Assembly: GCF_040939785.1 (NCBI RefSeq)
Contig: NZ_CP162553.1
Location: 7,335,001 to 7,399,000, forward strand
Length of the DNA: 64,000 nt
Reading direction: 5' to 3'
Source of the DNA: Bradyrhizobium lupini
Lineage (GTDB): Bacteria; Pseudomonadota; Alphaproteobacteria; Rhizobiales; Xanthobacteraceae
In this document: positions 19,241 through 27,686 of the stretch, one piece after another
Numbering within the stretch: the stretch's first letter is position 1
How the letters are laid out: each line of letters opens with the position of its first letter
Position numbers and translations under genes: made by a program
The notes under the pieces: generated by a model
Databases searched by the model: none
Told to the model about the DNA's origin: nothing
What the model saw: the letters and a program-made list of their open reading frames with translations, nothing else

Positions 19241-19518
19241 TGCATGACCTCTGGTTGGGGCCGATATCTGGGAAGACGTCCGGCGGCACCTCGTTCCGAC
19301 ACCTTCGCTCAACTATTTGGAAAGCGCTCGGTTGGTCCAAAAGATCCTGCTGCGGGTCGCTGCGGTGTTTCGAGCGCGCGTGGCCTCTAGGCCAAACGCC
19401 TGCTCATCAAGGTCGGTCCTTGGGTCCTTGCCCCTGAGCATAGTCGCCATGCAACCCTGACCGCTTAGCGATGCCTTCCATTGGCAAACCGGACGTGACG
19501 AACCAATCAGTCGGTGTC

Positions 19519-20907
19519 CTAGATCACCCCCGCCAGCCGCAACGCCACGCCCGCCGCGCAACTGCCGGCCAGCACCGTCAACATCCCCAGCTTGAACCGG
19601 AAGATCGCAGTTGCCGCCGCGATCGACAGCAGCAGCGCGGGGATGTCGATGCTGGTCAGCACCGGCATGTCGAAGTCCAGCGGAAACGCATGCACCGGCA
19701 CGGTGTCGCGGAACAGCGTGTGCAGCGCGAACCAAATCGAGAGGTTGAGGATCACGCCGACGACGGCGGCGGTGATAGCGCTCAGCGCGCCCGCAAGCCC
19801 GGTGTTGCCGCGCAGCCGTTCGATGTAGGGAGCACCGACAAAGATCCAGAGGAAGCAGGGCGTGAAGGTGACCCAGGTCGCGAGCAATCCGCCGAGCGTG
19901 GCCGCAAGCATCGGCGACAGGCCGCTGGCGTCGCGGTAGGCGGCCATGAAGCCCACGAACTGGAGCACCATGATCAGCGGACCCGGCGTGGTCTCGGCCA
20001 TGCCGAGGCCGTCGAGCATCTCGTGCGGCTTGAGCCAGTGATAGTGCTCGACCGCCTGCTGGGCGACATAGGCCAGCACTGCGTAGGCGCCGCCGAAGGT
20101 GACCATCGCCATTTTCGAGAAGAACAGCGCGATGTGACTGAAGACATTGGCCTGCCCGAGCACAAGCACGAGCGCGATCACCGGCACCACCCAGAGCGCA
20201 AGCCACAGCGCGCCGACGCGAATGGTGCGGGCGGTGTTGGGTCGGACATGATCGGGCACGGCGTCGCCCAGCATGCTGTCGATCAAGGCGCTGCTGCCGC
20301 CGTGACCATGACCGGCCGGCGCGAACTCCGGACGGCCGCTTCTCGCGCCGGCATAGCCGATGATGCCTGCGGCGATGATGATGATGGGGAAGGGGACGGC
20401 AAAGAAGAAGATCGCGACGAAGGCCATCGCGGCGAGCGCGATCATGATGCGGTTCTTCAGCGCGCGCTTGCCGACGCGCACCACGGCCTCGACGACGATG
20501 GCGAGCACGGCGGCTTTCAAGCCGAAGAACAGCGCCTCGACGAAGCTGACATTGCCGTAGGCGGCGTAGACGTAGCTGAGGCCCATGATGGCGATGATGC
20601 CGGGCAGGATGAACAGTCCGCCCGCCATCAGCCCGCCGGCAGTGCGATGCATCAGCCAGCCGATATAGGTTGCGAGCTGCTGCGCCTCCGGGCCCGGCAA
20701 GAGCATGCAGTAGTTCAGCGCATGGAGGAAGCGGCCTTCCGAGATCCACTTCTTTTCCTCGACCAGGATGCGGTGCATCACCGCGATCTGGCCCGCGGGC
20801 CCGCCAAAACTCAGGCAGGCGACACGGAGCCAGACGCGAAAGGCTTCACTGAAGCTGACGCCGTGACCGGCATCAGCTCCGGTTTCGATCGTACGCGTAT
20901 CCATCAA
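19519..20907 (-). CDS. chrA: Chromate transporter ChrA
   Basis: ChrA of the CHR superfamily exports chromate across the inner membrane. The 462-residue protein is the long form with two homologous halves. The N-terminal half contains CLSFGGPAGQIAVMHR and LNYCMLLPGPEAQQLATYIGW; the second half contains MVTFGGAYAVLAYVAQQ and MAETTPGPLIMVLQFVGFMAA. About ten to twelve membrane segments are visible. It overlaps the upstream ChrB-like gene by four bases, forming a two-gene operon. Confidence 0.95.
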   Translation of the reverse strand: MMDTRTIETGADAGHGVSFSEAFRVWLRVACLSFGGPAGQIAVMHRILVEEKKWISEGRFLHALNYCMLLPGPEAQQLATYIGWLMHRTAGGLMAGGLFILPGIIAIMGLSYVYAAYGNVSFVEALFFGLKAAVLAIVVEAVVRVGKRALKNRIMIALAAMAFVAIFFFAVPFPIIIIAAGIIGYAGARSGRPEFAPAGHGHGGSSALIDSMLGDAVPDHVRPNTARTIRVGALWLALWVVPVIALVLVLGQANVFSHIALFFSKMAMVTFGGAYAVLAYVAQQAVEHYHWLKPHEMLDGLGMAETTPGPLIMVLQFVGFMAAYRDASGLSPMLAATLGGLLATWVTFTPCFLWIFVGAPYIERLRGNTGLAGALSAITAAVVGVILNLSIWFALHTLFRDTVPVHAFPLDFDMPVLTSIDIPALLLSIAAATAIFRFKLGMLTVLAGSCAAGVALRLAGVI

Positions 20908-21722
20908 GCCTTTGCCTTGTTGGTCGGCCAGTTATGGGTCTCAGACGTCGCGTCGCGGCACCAGCGATAGAACGCGTCGTAGAGCAGCATACCGGCCTCG
21001 AGCTGTTCGAGGTCGTCATCATACATCCGCGACAGCCCGAGCGAAGCCGCGAGCAGACCGGGAGCCTCCGGCGCAAGGTCGGGCCGCCCGGTGTCGGCGC
21101 CGCGCACCAGCGTTGCGAGCCGGAGCAGCGCCGGCGCAGCAATCCCGAACTCCTCGATCATCACGTCGAAGGTGCAGAGCTCGCCACGGTGGCTCCAGAA
21201 CACGTTCTCGATGTCGAACGGGGCTGCCTTGAAGCGTTCGCCGACGGCGACCACTTCGGACGGTGCCACGAACAGGAACACCGCATTGGGATCGACGAAG
21301 CGTCGGATCAGCCAGGGGCAGGCAATGCGGTCGACCTTGGGCCGCGCCCGCGTCACCCAGACGGTGCGTCCCTTGGCGTCGCGCGGCGGCAGCTTGCGGG
21401 TATCGAGCAGCGGCAGCTTTGCGTCCTTCCAGCCCTCGAATCCGCCTTCCAGCGTCTCGGCCTGGACCCCAAGCTGCCTAAGCCAGGCCGCCGTGCCCTG
21501 CGCCAGCTTTGCGCCGCGCAGGCAGGAGACGATGGCGGTGCGGCCGGCGAATTCGGCACCCCATTCCGGAACATTGTCGTGGCTGAGCTTGATCGAACCT
21601 GGGATCAACCGCCGGTCGGCGGCAAAATCCTCGTCGGTGCGCACGTCGATCAGGGCAGGGGCGTTTGCCGTGCCGATCAACCGTGCCAGCTTGTCAGATG
21701 ATATCGTCGTGTAGGAAGACAT
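20904..21722 (-). CDS. Rhodanese-ChrB fusion, chromate resistance protein
   Basis: The 272-residue protein joins an N-terminal rhodanese domain (PALIDVRTDEDFAADRRLIPGSI; active Cys67 in VSCLRGAK) to a C-terminal ChrB domain from about residue 118 (VWVTRARPKVDRIACPWLIRRFVDPNAVFLFV). ChrB domains accompany ChrA and are linked to chromate sensing or resistance. The rhodanese suggests sulfur handling, perhaps discriminating sulfate-like oxyanions; this is inference. It is the first gene of the chrA operon and diverges from dmeF. Confidence 0.88.
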   Translation of the reverse strand: MSSYTTISSDKLARLIGTANAPALIDVRTDEDFAADRRLIPGSIKLSHDNVPEWGAEFAGRTAIVSCLRGAKLAQGTAAWLRQLGVQAETLEGGFEGWKDAKLPLLDTRKLPPRDAKGRTVWVTRARPKVDRIACPWLIRRFVDPNAVFLFVAPSEVVAVGERFKAAPFDIENVFWSHRGELCTFDVMIEEFGIAAPALLRLATLVRGADTGRPDLAPEAPGLLAASLGLSRMYDDDLEQLEAGMLLYDAFYRWCRDATSETHNWPTNKAKA

Positions 21723-21916
21723 GATGCGCCCTCGTGAAAAACAACGGGACGCGATACTTGGGCATGTCGCCTCGTGGGGAGATCGCTCAAATCCCCATGG
21801 CGTCCATTACACCGAAACGGCACCTACCTGTCAATCGGCTCATTCCGGCGATTTTGCCCAGAAGACTCGCAGGTCTATATAGGGGTTAACGGCCCGGGCC
21901 TTTCGGAGACTTTGCG

Positions 21917-22861
21917 ATGCATTCCCATTCCGTCGAACAATGGACCCATGACCACGCCTTCCTGGGCGAGAAGCACGACGAGAACGAGCGGCGCACCTGG
22001 CTCGTCGTCATCCTGACGCTGGTCATGATGGTCGGCGAGATCGTCGCCGGCTCGCTGTTCGGCTCGATGGCACTGCTCGCCGACGGCTGGCACATGGGCA
22101 CGCATGCGGCAGCGCTAGGGATTGCCGCGTTCGCGTATCGCTTTGCACGGCGGCACCTGGGGAGCTCGCATTTCAGCTTCGGCACCGGCAAATTCGGCGA
22201 TCTTGCCGCCTTCGCCAGCGCGATCATCCTCGGCCTGATCGCGGTCGAGATCGCCTATGAGAGCGTGCTGCGGCTGATCAATCCGGTGCCGATCGTCTAT
22301 GGCGAGGCGATCGTGGTCGCTGCCCTCGGCCTGTGCGTCAACCTCGCCAGTGCCTGGCTGCTCCGCGACAACCATGGTCATCACCATCATGGCCATGCGC
22401 ATGATGATCACGATGATCATGACCATGATCACCACCACCACGACAACAATCTCCGTGCTGCCTATGTCCACGTCATGGCGGACGCAGCGACCTCGGTGCT
22501 GGCGATCGCCGCGCTCGTCGTCGCCATGTATTCGGGATGGGCCTGGGCCGATCCGGCGGTCGGCCTGATCGGCAGCGCCGTGATCGCGAGCTGGGCGTTC
22601 GGCCTGATCAAGACATCAGGCGCGGTGCTGCTTGACGTGCGCGCCGACGAGAAGCTCGAGCGTGTGATCCGGGCGCGCATGGAGATCGGCGACGACCGCG
22701 TCACGGATTTGCATCTCTGGCAGGTCGGCCCCGGCCATTGCGCCGTGCTGGTGTCGGTGGTGTCGGACCAGCCGAAGCAGCCGGCGGTCTACAAGAAGCG
22801 GCTCGCCGGACTGAAGGGGCTCAGCCACGTCACCGTCGAGGTCGAGACCTGCCCGCACTGA
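21917..22861 (+). CDS. dmeF: CDF-family divalent metal efflux transporter, DmeF type
   Basis: DmeF exports Co2+ and Ni2+ in exchange for protons. The 314-residue protein has six membrane segments with metal-site motifs LLADGWHMGTHA in TM2 and HVMADAATS in TM5. Between TM4 and TM5 is a very His/Asp-rich loop (about residues 154-177, HGHHHHGHAHDDHDDHDHDH type). The C-terminal cytoplasmic domain ends VEVETCPH. The His-rich N-terminus (MHSHSVEQWTHDHAFLGEKH) is typical of DmeF. No dmeR regulator is adjacent, unlike in Rhizobium. Confidence 0.9.
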   Translation: MHSHSVEQWTHDHAFLGEKHDENERRTWLVVILTLVMMVGEIVAGSLFGSMALLADGWHMGTHAAALGIAAFAYRFARRHLGSSHFSFGTGKFGDLAAFASAIILGLIAVEIAYESVLRLINPVPIVYGEAIVVAALGLCVNLASAWLLRDNHGHHHHGHAHDDHDDHDHDHHHHDNNLRAAYVHVMADAATSVLAIAALVVAMYSGWAWADPAVGLIGSAVIASWAFGLIKTSGAVLLDVRADEKLERVIRARMEIGDDRVTDLHLWQVGPGHCAVLVSVVSDQPKQPAVYKKRLAGLKGLSHVTVEVETCPH

Positions 22862-22950
22862 AGCGGTCTGCGGGAATTCTGCGAACGGACCAGGGTTGAT
22901 CCTCGGTCACAGCCGACAAGACAGCCGACCTGGCTGCAAGGGAGGAACGA

Positions 22951-23790
22951 ATGATGCCAAAGATCAAAAAGATCAAGCTCGCCGTCGTTGTCGCTGCACT
23001 CGTTCTGTCCGGTCATGCGGTGCTCGCGCAGTCCGAAAAGACCGGTGTCGAAAAACTCTACGTGCTCAATTGCGGCGAGGGCACCGCCGGCGACATCTCG
23101 CGCTGGACGCCCGGTCTCAATGAGGGCAAGACGATGGACTTCGTCGACAGCTGCTATCTCGTGAAGCACGCCAAGGGCTGGTTCCTGTGGGATACCGGCA
23201 TCGCCGACGCAGTCGCCGCGATGCCGAATGGCCTTGCGCCCGCCGATCCCAAAGCCGTGACCTGGCGCCGGCCGAAGACGCTTGCCGCGCAGCTCGAACA
23301 GCTCGGCCTCAAGCCCGGTGACGTCAAGATGATGGCCGTCTCGCACACCCATCCCGACCATACCGGCAATGTCGAGCTGTTCCCGCAGGCCATGCTCTAT
23401 GTGCAGAAGGCCGAGTATGACTGGCCCGGCGCCAACAACGAGCCGCGCTTCAAGCCGTCGCATCCGGTCGAGCTGCTTGCGGGCGACAAGGACGTGTTCG
23501 GCGACGGCAGCGTGACCATCCTGTCGACGCCCGGCCATACGCCGGGACACCAATCGCTGCTGGTGAAGCTGCCGAAGACCGGCGCCGTCGTGCTGTCGGG
23601 CGATGCGGTGCACTTCAAAGACAACTGGGACAACCGCCGTGTGCCGAGCATGAACGCCAACAAGGACCAGAGCGCGGCCTCGATGCAGAAGATCGCCGAC
23701 ACGCTCGGCAAGGAGAAGGCGCAACTCTGGATCAACCACGACAAGATCCAGCGCGACAGCCAGAAGATGTCGCCCGAGTTTTACGACTAG
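22951..23790 (+). CDS. Exported N-acyl-homoserine-lactonase-like metallo-hydrolase
   Basis: This metallo-beta-lactamase-fold protein of 279 residues has a signal peptide (IKLAVVVAALVLSGHAVLAQ) that predicts export to the periplasm. Metal ligands are seen in SHTHPDHTGN (about 131-140), STPGHTPGHQS and LSGDAVHF. The layout matches the AHL-lactonase-like family that can break quorum-sensing signals; actual substrate is unproven. It stands alone between dmeF and a DMT transporter, followed by a very strong hairpin. Confidence 0.82.
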   Translation: MMPKIKKIKLAVVVAALVLSGHAVLAQSEKTGVEKLYVLNCGEGTAGDISRWTPGLNEGKTMDFVDSCYLVKHAKGWFLWDTGIADAVAAMPNGLAPADPKAVTWRRPKTLAAQLEQLGLKPGDVKMMAVSHTHPDHTGNVELFPQAMLYVQKAEYDWPGANNEPRFKPSHPVELLAGDKDVFGDGSVTILSTPGHTPGHQSLLVKLPKTGAVVLSGDAVHFKDNWDNRRVPSMNANKDQSAASMQKIADTLGKEKAQLWINHDKIQRDSQKMSPEFYD

Positions 23791-23800
23791 CTTCCCGCGA

Positions 23801-23834
23801 CGCCCCTGTTGCCACTACGGTGGCAGCAGGGGCG
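23801..23834 (+). terminator. Strong hairpin with cUACGg loop after the lactonase-like gene
   Basis: A 15-bp stem pairs 23801-23815 with 23820-23834 with one G-T wobble. The closing loop is C(TACG)G, a UNCG-type tetraloop. No T run follows, so it may be a processing or RNA-stability element, or a bidirectional terminator. Confidence 0.6.
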
Positions 23835-23873
23835 TGCTAGCGCCCTCAGCAAGCTCCGCAACGGGAGACGATT

Positions 23874-24752
23874 GTGGGTGAGTGGGCCGGGGTTGCGATC
23901 GCGCTGGCGTCGAGCAGCCTTGGCGGCACTGCCGCGGCGATCACCCGCTATCTGGTCGGCGGCGCCGATCCGATCCTGCTCGCGATCCTGCGCTGGGGGA
24001 TCGGCTTTCTCTGCCTGCTGCCGTGCGCGCTTCTGCTCGGCGTGCGCTGGCCGCAGCGGTCCGACTGGCCGGCCGTGGCGCTGCTCGGCATCTGCTTTTT
24101 CGGCGTGTTCTTCATCCTCTACAACATCGCGGTGTCCTACACGACCGCCGCGCGCGCCAGTCTCGCGCTGGCGACGCTGCCGCTCCACACCATGGTGGTC
24201 GGCGCCATCCTCGGCGTCGAGCGGCTGACGGCGCGCAAGATCACCGGCGTCGGCATCGCGGTGCTCGGCGTGGCGGCGGCACTGGCCGCGGGCCTGGCGC
24301 AAAGCCCGCCCGAGGCCTGGCGCGGCGAGCTGATCATGACCGGTGCCGTGTTCTGCATGGCGTTCTACAACGTGCTGTCGCGCCCGCTGATGCAGCGCTC
24401 CAGCCCGCTCGGCTTTCTCACGGTCGGCATGGGAGCAGGCGCCGCCGTGCTGGTGCTTGCGGGTATCGTGAAGGGCAGCTTTGCAGCGCTGGGGCAGTTC
24501 ACGACGGCGCAGTGGATTGCCGGCATCTATCTCGGCATCGGCGGCGGTGCGCTCGCCTTCATCCTCTGGGTCATGGCGCTGGCGCGCGCGACGCCGACCC
24601 GGGTCGCCAATACGATGACGGTCAATCCGATCGCCGCCACCTTGCTCGCCGCGCTGCTGATCGGCGAGCCGATCACGCCAAATCTACTGATCGGGCTGGT
24701 CGCCGTGTTCGCCGGCATCTGGATCGCGACCGGCGAAACGAAGCCGGCCTAG
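23874..24752 (+). CDS. EamA/DMT-family transporter
   Basis: The 292-residue inner-membrane protein shows ten hydrophobic segments arranged as two EamA repeats: the first around VAIALASSSLGGTAAAITRYL to VLGVAAALAAGLA, the second from LIMTGAVFCMAFYNVLSRPL to FAGIWIATGE. EamA proteins export metabolites such as amino acids; no substrate can be assigned. The start is GTG at 23874. Its stop codon overlaps the end of the small convergent gene. Confidence 0.85.
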   Translation: MGEWAGVAIALASSSLGGTAAAITRYLVGGADPILLAILRWGIGFLCLLPCALLLGVRWPQRSDWPAVALLGICFFGVFFILYNIAVSYTTAARASLALATLPLHTMVVGAILGVERLTARKITGVGIAVLGVAAALAAGLAQSPPEAWRGELIMTGAVFCMAFYNVLSRPLMQRSSPLGFLTVGMGAGAAVLVLAGIVKGSFAALGQFTTAQWIAGIYLGIGGGALAFILWVMALARATPTRVANTMTVNPIAATLLAALLIGEPITPNLLIGLVAVFAGIWIATGETKPA

Positions 24753-24940
24753 GTGCGCGGTGCCGTGACCGGCGGTGGGCTCGCTTCCGGCGCCTTCTTC
24801 GGTTTCAGCGAGCCGGCGTAGAAGGAGATCAGCCAGACCAGGATGACGGCGAGGAGATAGACACCCCAGGCCTGCGGCGGCGTAGTCGCCCAGCGCAGGA
24901 GGCCTTTGAATGTGCGGGGTGGGCGCGTGTCTTCGGTCAT
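24749..24940 (-). CDS. Small single-span membrane protein, hypothetical
   Basis: This 63-residue protein has a hydrophilic start (MTEDTRPPRTFKGLLRWATT), one membrane helix (WGVYLLAVILVWLISFYAG) and a Pro/Ala-rich tail (KPKKAPEASPPPVTAPRT). The frame fits exactly between the convergent DMT gene and the MFS gene upstream on the same strand. No family is recognised. Confidence 0.5.
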   Translation of the reverse strand: MTEDTRPPRTFKGLLRWATTPPQAWGVYLLAVILVWLISFYAGSLKPKKAPEASPPPVTAPRT

Positions 24941-24971
24941 GCTGCGCTTGTGCGCGAAAGCTCCGGCCCGG

Positions 24972-26129
24972 TCAATCCGGCCGCGGTTGCGCGCGGATCA
25001 TGAACAGCGCGGCCAGCGCCGAGAGGCTGAGCGCGGAGGAGACGATCAGCACCTTGGCGCCCATGACGTCGATGAGCAGGCCAAAGGCCAGCGGCGCCAC
25101 GGCCTGCGCCATCCGTGCCGGCGCGCCGATGACGCCGAGGCGATAGCCGAAATCCTTGGGGCCGAAGATCGACAGCGGCAGCGTGCCGCGCGCGATGGTC
25201 AGGATGCCGTTGCCGGAGCCGTGGAATAGCGCAAACGCACTGGCCGCGGCGCCGCCGAAGATCGCCACGACCACCGCGCCGATCGGGTGAGTGAGGCAGG
25301 CGAGCCGCGTCGACCACAGCGGATGAAAGCGGCTGAGGAAGCCTGCCTCCAGAACCCGTGCGGCCACTTGCGCGGGGCCGATCAGCGCACCGGCCGCGAT
25401 CGCCTCGACCGGCGTCGCGCCGGTTGCCTCCAGGATGCGCGGGAAATGCGCGGCCATCGCGCCGGTGACGGTCCAGACCGCGGCAAAGATGAAGGCGAGC
25501 AGCACCATGGTGCGGTCGAGCGGCAGATGCGGCTTCGCCGCTGTCGCCGCTGCTTGCTTGGCGCCCTTGATCGTCGGCAGCAGGAAGAAATTGAGCGGCA
25601 GGCCGATCAGGATATTGGCAGCGGCCCAGGCGAAGCAGGTGTCGCGCCAGCCAAAATGCGACAGGCCCCAGGCGGTGAGCGGCCAGCCGACGGTCGATGC
25701 AAAGCCCGCCATCAGCGTGATGCCGGTGATCGGCCTGCGCGCCTCGGTGCCGTAGATGCGCCCGAGCGCGGCGAAGGCGGCGTCGTAGAGACCCATCGCC
25801 ATGCCGATGCCGAGCACGAGCCAGGCCATTGCCATCACCGCCACCGATTGCGAGAGGCCGAGCAGAACGAGGCCGGCGGCGATCGTCAGGTTCGACACCG
25901 AGAGGACCTGCCGGCCGCCGACCAGATCGATCTGTCGCCCGATGCGCGGCCCGAGCAGCGCCGAAATCACCAGCGAGGCCGAGAACGCGCCAAACACCCA
26001 GTTGGAGGAGATACCGAGATCGCGCGCCATGGGATCGGCGAGCAGCGCCGGCAGATAGTAGCTCGAGGCCCAGGCCAGGGTCTGCGTGGTACCGAGCGCC
26101 AGGATGATCGGAAGCTGGCGCTGGCTCAT
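24972..26129 (-). CDS. MFS transporter
   Basis: This 385-residue major facilitator has twelve hydrophobic segments. MFS hallmarks include GPRIGRQIDLVGGRQVLSVS in the loop between TM2 and TM3. The start at 26129 (MSQRQLPIILALGTTQTLAWASSYY) is chosen because the 45 residues ahead of it in the longer frame are polar and lack a membrane segment. The LALGTTQTLAWASSYYLPALLA opening resembles a transporter group common in rhizobia. Substrate unknown. Confidence 0.85.
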   Translation of the reverse strand: MSQRQLPIILALGTTQTLAWASSYYLPALLADPMARDLGISSNWVFGAFSASLVISALLGPRIGRQIDLVGGRQVLSVSNLTIAAGLVLLGLSQSVAVMAMAWLVLGIGMAMGLYDAAFAALGRIYGTEARRPITGITLMAGFASTVGWPLTAWGLSHFGWRDTCFAWAAANILIGLPLNFFLLPTIKGAKQAAATAAKPHLPLDRTMVLLAFIFAAVWTVTGAMAAHFPRILEATGATPVEAIAAGALIGPAQVAARVLEAGFLSRFHPLWSTRLACLTHPIGAVVVAIFGGAAASAFALFHGSGNGILTIARGTLPLSIFGPKDFGYRLGVIGAPARMAQAVAPLAFGLLIDVMGAKVLIVSSALSLSALAALFMIRAQPRPD

Positions 26130-26313
26130 ATCCCCGTATTTCTGATCGGCGGTGTCATCATTCGCATTTGCCGCCCGAGGCGGGAGCGCGTCAACAGCGT
26201 CCGCGACATATGCGACCTGCCGCGGGCGGGAGCCTTGGCCGTGAGCGGAGCTTTGGCGACGCAAGCTCCGCGCGCCGCCTTTCGCTCGTCACGAATGCAC
26301 GCCATAATGGCGC

Positions 26314-27573
26314 ATGCAATTGACCTCTCGCCTTGCGCTGATGAACTGGTTGGCCGGCCAGGGGCTCACCGGCCTGCCCGAACCCGAACTGCTGCGCGGC
26401 TTCTGCGAGCGCTGCCGCGCCGAGGGGCTGGAACTCTCGCGTGGCCTTGTCGTCATCGATACGCTGCACCCGATCTACGAGGGTCGCGCCTTCCGCTGGA
26501 GCGATACACCGACCAACGAGAGCGACGTCGTCGAATACGGCTCGACGGCCGAGGGCGACGCGGCCAACAATTGGCGCCGGTCGGTTTTCTATCATTTGCT
26601 CGAGCACGGTCACGACGAGATGGTGATCGACCTCGCCGACGCGCCCTCGCTCGATTTTTCGCAAATCGGCGAGCTCGCCGAAACCGGTCATCGCCATTTC
26701 CTGGCCTTTGTGCACCGCTTCGGGGAGACCGGAGCGCTGGGGCAGATGGACTGCCTCTACTCCTCCTGGACAACGCGACGCGACAGCGGCTTCGCCGACG
26801 CCGAACTCGCCGCGCTGCGCGATCTCGTGCCGGTGCTGGGGCTCGCGATCAAGTCGGCGCAGCAGGTCGACATCGCGCGCACGCTCGGCCGCGTCTATCT
26901 CGGCCGCGATGCGTCAGAGCAGGTCTTGAGCGGACGTATCTCGCGCGGCGTCACCGAGCGCATCAACGCCGTGCTGTGGTATTCGGATCTGCGCGGCTCG
27001 ACCGGAATCAGCGAGAGCATCGGCCCCGACGAGATCATCCCGTTCCTCAACGACTATGCGCAGGCCGTGATCGACGCGATCCACGACGCCGGCGGCGACG
27101 TGCTGAAGCTGATCGGCGACGGTGTCCTCGCGATGTTCACCGGCGAGGACATGGCGCATTCTCGGCGCGCGGCGCTGCGCGCCGAGCATCTGTTCCGCAA
27201 GAACGTCGCTGCGCTGAACCTGAGGCGGGGCGCGGAGGGCCGTCCCACCACGTCCGCCTATATCGGCCTGCATGTCGGCGAGGTCTTCTACGGCAATATC
27301 GGCAGCGAGGATCGGCTCGACTTCACCGTGGTCGGTCCGACCGTGAACGAGGTCAGTCGCATCGCCTCGATGAGCCGTTCGGTCGATCGCGAGCTGCTGG
27401 CCTCGGCGGAATTCTACAAGGGCCTCGACGCCGCCGGCCGCCGCTATCTCGTCTCCACCGGCCGCTACGCGCTGCGTGGCATCGGCCGTGCGCAGGATCT
27501 CTACACGCTTGATCCGGAGGTGGACGCGAGCGAGCCGGTGACAGGCAGCTACGAGCGGTATCTGGCGAACTAG
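26314..27573 (+). CDS. Class III adenylate/guanylate cyclase
   Basis: The 419-residue protein makes cyclic nucleotides. The C-terminal catalytic domain (about 205-405) has YSDLRGSTGISES with the first metal Asp and DVLKLIGDGVLAMFTGED with the second, and later DFTVVGPTVNEVSRIASMSRS. The N-terminal 200 residues form a soluble sensor-like region without membrane helices, including ELLRGFCERCRAEGLELSRGLVVIDTLHP. Rhizobia carry many such cyclases with different sensors. cAMP versus cGMP specificity cannot be fixed here. Confidence 0.9.
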   Translation: MQLTSRLALMNWLAGQGLTGLPEPELLRGFCERCRAEGLELSRGLVVIDTLHPIYEGRAFRWSDTPTNESDVVEYGSTAEGDAANNWRRSVFYHLLEHGHDEMVIDLADAPSLDFSQIGELAETGHRHFLAFVHRFGETGALGQMDCLYSSWTTRRDSGFADAELAALRDLVPVLGLAIKSAQQVDIARTLGRVYLGRDASEQVLSGRISRGVTERINAVLWYSDLRGSTGISESIGPDEIIPFLNDYAQAVIDAIHDAGGDVLKLIGDGVLAMFTGEDMAHSRRAALRAEHLFRKNVAALNLRRGAEGRPTTSAYIGLHVGEVFYGNIGSEDRLDFTVVGPTVNEVSRIASMSRSVDRELLASAEFYKGLDAAGRRYLVSTGRYALRGIGRAQDLYTLDPEVDASEPVTGSYERYLAN

Positions 27574-27594
27574 GCTGGCTGCTTCAACATACTC

Positions 27595-27679
27595 CGTCAT
27601 TGCGAGGAGCTCTTGCGACCAAGCAATCCAGACTGCTCCGCGGACGGATTCTGGATTGCTTCGCTTCGCTCGCAATGAC
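27595..27679. repeat. Palindromic intergenic repeat, type B
   Basis: The arms CGTCATTGCGAGGAGC and GCTTCGCTCGCAATGAC, and inner arms AGCAATCCAGA and TCTGGATTGCT, form a long imperfect palindrome between convergent genes. Elements of this sequence are common between genes in Bradyrhizobiaceae. Confidence 0.75.
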
Positions 27680-27686
27680 AGTGCAG

